This document shows positions 62,810-64,000 of a DNA stretch of 64,000 bases, one piece after another. The translations under genes were made by a program, and so were the position numbers. Origin of the DNA: CAZWCX01 sp964632945 (lineage in GTDB: Bacteria > Planctomycetota > MHYJ01 > WSZJ01 > CAZWCX01). Numbering within the stretch: position 1 is the first letter of the stretch; every line of letters starts with the position of its first letter. The notes beneath the pieces are model-generated. The model saw nothing but the letters and a program-made list of their open reading frames with translations, was not told where the DNA came from and searched no databases. The stretch covers positions 5,713 through 69,712 of the forward strand of contig CAZWCX010000023.1 in NCBI GenBank assembly GCA_964632945.1, in the 5' to 3' direction.

Positions 62810-63091
62810 TCAGGGTCGGGGAAAGCGGAGCGCTGGGGAGACCTCGCGGGTCGGAACGGAATCGAATGCCCGGGCCGACTCGGGCAGGTCGGACATGGGA
62901 ATGCGCATTTCCCCGCCCCCCGCGAATCGCAACACCAGGTCGCGGAAGGTCTCGTCGTGGATGTGACCTACGATGGGTCGGTCGGCATTTGCGGTGTAGA
63001 TCCAGTCTTCGGCCGACTGTGCGGACGCCACCCCGGCCGCGCAAAGGAACAAGGCCGCTGCCCAGGCGGCCAGGATTCGGATGGAGTTCAT
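62810..63091 (-). CDS. Small secreted protein of unknown function
   Basis: 93 residues. ATG 63091 follows GGAGG by 7 nt. A clean signal peptide (residues 1-22, ending ASAQ) is followed by one compact beta-motif: DRPIVGHIHDETFRDLVL, then RFAGGGEMRIPMSDLPESA. Its pattern G-x-I-x-E/D-x4-D-x-V/L-x-L then G-x(2)-I-x-I-P resembles small beta-barrel sequences common in planctomycete secreted proteins, but I know no function. The C-terminal 20 residues are Pro/Arg-rich. No neighbour within 500 nt shares its strand in a way that suggests an operon. Confidence 0.55.
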   Translation of the reverse strand: MNSIRILAAWAAALFLCAAGVASAQSAEDWIYTANADRPIVGHIHDETFRDLVLRFAGGGEMRIPMSDLPESARAFDSVPTREVSPALRFPRP

Positions 63092-63670
63092 CGGATACCC
63101 TCCGGATCGGGCCAGAAAATCTCCGTAGCGGGAGCGTCGCCCCGCTCCATCCGGTACCAACGCGAGCCGGCGGGAGGGGTTCATGTCGTTTTCAGGAGAT
63201 GCCGGAGAATCCGGATTCGTGGCAAACGGAGGGACGGAGGATCGCGAGACGAGCCGACGCACGGGGCGTCGGCCCGGTAGGCCCCGAACGGTGAGGGCGA
63301 TTCGGGATGGATCGAGTCTCGCGGCAGGATGGACGCAGACGACCGTGGGGGGGAGACGTTCCCAGCACAGTTCCCTGCCGGATCAGACGACACTTACCAG
63401 AGCGCCGGACGAGGCGGTGGGCACAGTGCCGTTGCGGTGCGGATCGCCCGCACGCCGTCCGGCCCACCCACTCGATCGGGTTCGACTCCCTTTCGATGTG
63501 CCCGAATGCAAGCCCCGAGCTCGCAGCCGCCCGAACTCGGCTTCCCCTGCGCGAAGGGGTCCGCCGGATTCTCATTTTCGCCCGAACCCCCGTGCGCATG
63601 GCGCGTTGCCGTCGGTCGAGTCTACGTCATGCGCGTCCCCTTGCGCGGCGATTCAAGCGCAACCGCCCCC
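63092..63670. other. Gene-poor stretch with hairpins
   Basis: No convincing gene. It contains a structured piece at 63419-63503: ends GGGCACA and TGTGCCC pair perfectly, and inside GTGCGG pairs with CCGCAC. It has a GGGTTCGACTCCC segment that looks like a tRNA T-arm but lacks the rest of a tRNA. Confidence 0.35.
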
Positions 63671-63674
63671 CCCC

Positions 63675-63702
63675 TTGCACTTACGTCATTCCACTGTATT
63701 AG
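63675..63702 (+). promoter_or_regulatory. Upstream tandem promoter
   Basis: TTGCAC, 16-nt spacer, TATTAG, inside the most AT-rich patch of the right end and directly before a stronger promoter. Confidence 0.5.
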
Positions 63703-63713
63703 ATTAGTCTCTC

Positions 63714-63742
63714 TTGACGAGTTATCCACTCGCTCGTATAAG
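63714..63742 (+). promoter_or_regulatory. Strong consensus promoter near the right edge
   Basis: TTGACG, 17-nt spacer, TATAAG. With the copy upstream it forms a tandem pair like those of rRNA or other highly expressed genes. It would give a leader of about 220 nt to the start at 63972. Confidence 0.65.
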
Positions 63743-63971
63743 GCATTCCCGGAAGCGGCGTCACGCAATCCCTCACGAGCGAGTCCCCGCCCCATCGTTG
63801 CGTCCCTTTCGTTTCGCCCCATCCGATTCGGGGTCCCACGGTTTGGGGCGGGGGCCGGAACGCGGGCGGGAGAAGCCAGGGGCTGCTCGATTCCGATTCG
63901 CGCGAACTGGGTCCCAGGACGCGCGCGCCGACTCCACCGGTCCCCTCGAGGCCATCCCGGGAGGGTGTGTC

Positions 63972-64000
63972 ATGCTGCACCGGTCGTCCGGCCCCGGTTG
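63972..64000 (+). CDS. Start of a gene running off the right edge
   Basis: ATG at 63972 lies 7 nt after GGAGG and 230 nt downstream of the tandem promoters. Only nine codons (MLHRSSGPG) are inside the window, so the product cannot be identified. Confidence 0.4.

Noticed and set aside
63419..63503. A tRNA-like piece (7-bp closing stem GGGCACA/TGTGCCC and a GGTTCGACTCC segment)
   Set aside because: The T-arm is not at the right distance from the closing stem, there is no D-arm, and no anticodon arm can be placed in an 85-nt length.
1..64000. CRISPR arrays, rRNA or tRNA genes, integrases with attachment sites
   Set aside because: I looked for regularly spaced direct repeats and RNA-gene signatures on both strands and saw none that hold up.
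1..64000. Genome-wide recoding of TGA
   Set aside because: Many genes here end in TGA with the next start overlapping it (for example 6371, 7969, 53475), so TGA is a normal stop in this genome.

Overview
The window is GC-rich and bacterial. Its large membrane-anchored Ser/Thr kinases fused to TPR arrays, long secreted alpha/alpha-barrel and PQQ-repeat proteins, A/V-type ATPase operon and c-type cytochromes of unusual build best suit a planctomycete-like lineage. That placement is inferred from gene style only; there is no rRNA or ribosomal protein in the window to confirm it. Coding density is high, most start codons have GGAGG-type ribosome sites, and sigma-70-like promoters (TTGACN / TANANT) are visible in many gaps.

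Layout. 1-436: edge fragment of a membrane protein with a Cys cluster (-). 661-1716: M19 dipeptidase (+). 1806-10444: a + strand block with a membrane carboxypeptidase-regulatory-like protein, glycogen synthase GlgA, a DUF4912 protein, a GH57 branching enzyme, a RimK-like ATP-grasp ligase and a beta-CASP nuclease; the middle genes overlap by ATGA and form a glycogen operon. 10629-13241: ComEC (-). 13362-17026: GH5 glycoside hydrolase followed by a TPR/thioredoxin protein whose redox motif contains an in-frame TGA. 17028-23859: a - strand operon of cytochrome c'-like protein, HEAT protein, DUF1858-like redox protein, RecG and a GT2 glycosyltransferase. 23934-26852: a long membrane-anchored coiled coil (-). 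27109-35110: two TPR Ser/Thr kinases (-). 35223-37597: a small membrane protein and a secreted PQQ-propeller protein (+). 37863-39410: SCP2-like protein and LLM flavin oxidoreductase (-). 39733-40677: zinc-ribbon membrane protein (+). 40783-49089: a complete nine-gene A/V-type ATPase operon (H-I-K-E-C-F-A-B-D, -). 49370-51346: a B12/radical SAM protein with a STAS-like tail (-). 51676-59518: prepilin-peptidase-like protein, adenosine deaminase, alpha/alpha-toroid protein, esterase and a third kinase (+). 59532-62219: M1 aminopeptidase with HEAT repeats (-). 62220-64000: mostly gene-poor, with a decayed transposase-like stretch, one small secreted protein and, near the edge, tandem strong promoters and a start codon running out of the window.

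The most notable item is the thioredoxin-like protein at 15056-17026. An in-frame TGA sits exactly where the first Cys of a CxxC motif belongs, the frame stays open for 229 more codons, and a 9-bp hairpin lies 25 nt after the TGA. I read it as a selenoprotein with a U-P-W-C active site. Other points worth attention are a shared MshEN-like N-terminal module on the kinases, a prepilin-peptidase homologue lacking its second catalytic Asp, a radical SAM-STAS fusion, a 150-bp nested inverted repeat, and several apparently leaderless genes.
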